The position numbers and the translations under genes are program-made. Of a stretch of DNA of 12,221 nucleotides, positions 11,701 to 12,221 are shown in pieces; the stretch's first letter is position 1, and each line of letters opens with the position of its first letter. The notes beneath the pieces are model-generated. The model was given only the letters and a program-made list of their open reading frames with translations. It had not been told where the DNA came from and made no database searches. This stretch comes from a bacterium (GTDB lineage Bacteria > BMS3Abin14): NCBI GenBank assembly GCA_029210545.1, contig JARGFV010000079.1, forward strand, positions 1-12,221, in the 5' to 3' direction.

Positions 11701-12221
11701 GTCGTCCCTGAAAAATTCGCATTCAGCGCCACTGTGGGCATAAATTTGTATTGGCAGATTATATTTTAGACCCTTAAATCCGCGGCCATTGGCGCGCCAG
11801 GCAATTTGAACGGTTTCAGCAGCAGTTTGAACCGTTCCAGCTCTTTGAAAAAAAGCCAAAATAAAGCTCGCAAGAGCTTTCTCAGGTTAAATCCACACGC
11901 GGCCAGGATGGCGTTCATATTGTCGCCATCGGTACCCTTCAGATAGTTGCGATCCATCCGGTTATCCTGCTTCATGTGGCCGATCACAGGTTCGATGGCG
12001 CTGCGCCGCTTAAACCAACGCCATTGGCTGCGGGGCATACTGTTCTTACCCCGGTTGGCCAGATGAATCGTCGTGTCGCCTAACTGTTTCGGGTTACCCT
12101 TGTAGCCTTTGTCGCAGTAAGCGTTCTGGGCATCCCAGCCAACGATCTGGTTCATCGGTGATGTCCATATAGTGGTGTAAAAAGAGACGGCGCAGGCCGC
12201 CTTCTGTAGAATGGGTTGAGC
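11701..12221 (-). mobile_element. IS5-type insertion sequence, 3' part, running off the window
   Basis: The transposase C-terminus (11766 onward, minus strand) and about 65 bases beyond its stop belong to the element. The left boundary is placed near 11700, where similarity of the NYN fragment stops and TCGTCCCTGAAAAATTCGC begins; this is a plausible terminal inverted repeat, but its partner lies outside the window, so the exact edge and target duplication cannot be read. Confidence 0.65.
11766..12221 (-). CDS. IS5-family DDE transposase, partial (C-terminal part)
   Basis: The C-terminal 129 residues from MNQIVGWDAQNAYCDKGYKG to the stop are clearly transposase. They contain the second catalytic Asp (in YCDKGYKG) and the catalytic Glu in the family block KRRSAIEPVIGHMK, followed by DNRMDRNYLKG and DGDNMNAILAACGFNLRKLL. 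The enzyme cuts and pastes its own element. The N-terminal part with the first Asp is outside the window. The 22 codons between 12155 and the edge are open but read AQPILQKAACAVSFYTTIW, which does not resemble the PYDGHT region expected just upstream; a shifted frame gives PLYGHH. A frameshift, and hence a dead copy, is possible. Confidence 0.75.
   Translation of the reverse strand, partial: AQPILQKAACAVSFYTTIWTSPMNQIVGWDAQNAYCDKGYKGNPKQLGDTTIHLANRGKNSMPRSQWRWFKRRSAIEPVIGHMKQDNRMDRNYLKGTDGDNMNAILAACGFNLRKLLRALFWLFFKELERFKLLLKPFKLPGAPMAADLRV

Noticed and set aside
11602-11859. 85-codon minus-strand open frame across the insertion boundary
   Set aside because: It joins the end of the insertion sequence to the antisense of the NYN fragment and is a chance frame.

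Overview
The window comes from a GC-rich bacterium. Gene content, overlapping gene junctions and Shine-Dalgarno-like sites are bacterial. The many dispersed palindromic repeats resemble those I associate with deltaproteobacterial (Desulfobacterota-like) genomes, but this placement is an inference from texture and is only moderately secure. Four complete genes carry the recognisable biology; much of the remainder is repeat DNA and mobile-element debris.

Layout. Positions 1-102 are a 102-bp repeat with three hairpins. It is followed by serS (minus strand), a 191-bp divergent spacer, a secreted CapA-like protein (plus strand) and a secreted protein of unknown function (minus strand, convergent with capA). 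From about 3550 to 4610 there is no convincing gene: the stretch holds tandem 8-mers, a polypyrimidine array, several hairpins, then an inverted copy of the 102-bp repeat (4365-4466) and a deleted third copy (4467-4533). Next is a two-gene operon, addB (4610-7777) and addA (7770-11027), overlapping by 8 bp. After addA come GC-rich direct repeats, a string of hairpin repeats, a perfect 32-bp inverted repeat, a NYN-domain gene fragment broken at both ends, and the 3' part of an IS5-type insertion sequence that runs off the right edge.

How the genes work together. AddA (helicase plus nuclease) and AddB (helicase-like fold, nuclease and Fe-S cluster ligands) should form one heterodimeric helicase-nuclease that resects double-strand breaks for RecA-dependent repair. 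Both nuclease sites and the four cluster cysteines are present. SerS is a housekeeping enzyme. The two exported proteins have no evident link to each other or to AddAB.

The most unusual features are in the repeat layer. A 4262-bp segment carrying serS, capA and the unknown gene is bracketed by two 93% identical inverted repeats and could in principle invert. Repeat sequence of the dispersed families also lies in frame inside addB and forms the last codons of capA. I found no CRISPR array, no tRNA or rRNA gene, and no clearly new multi-gene system.
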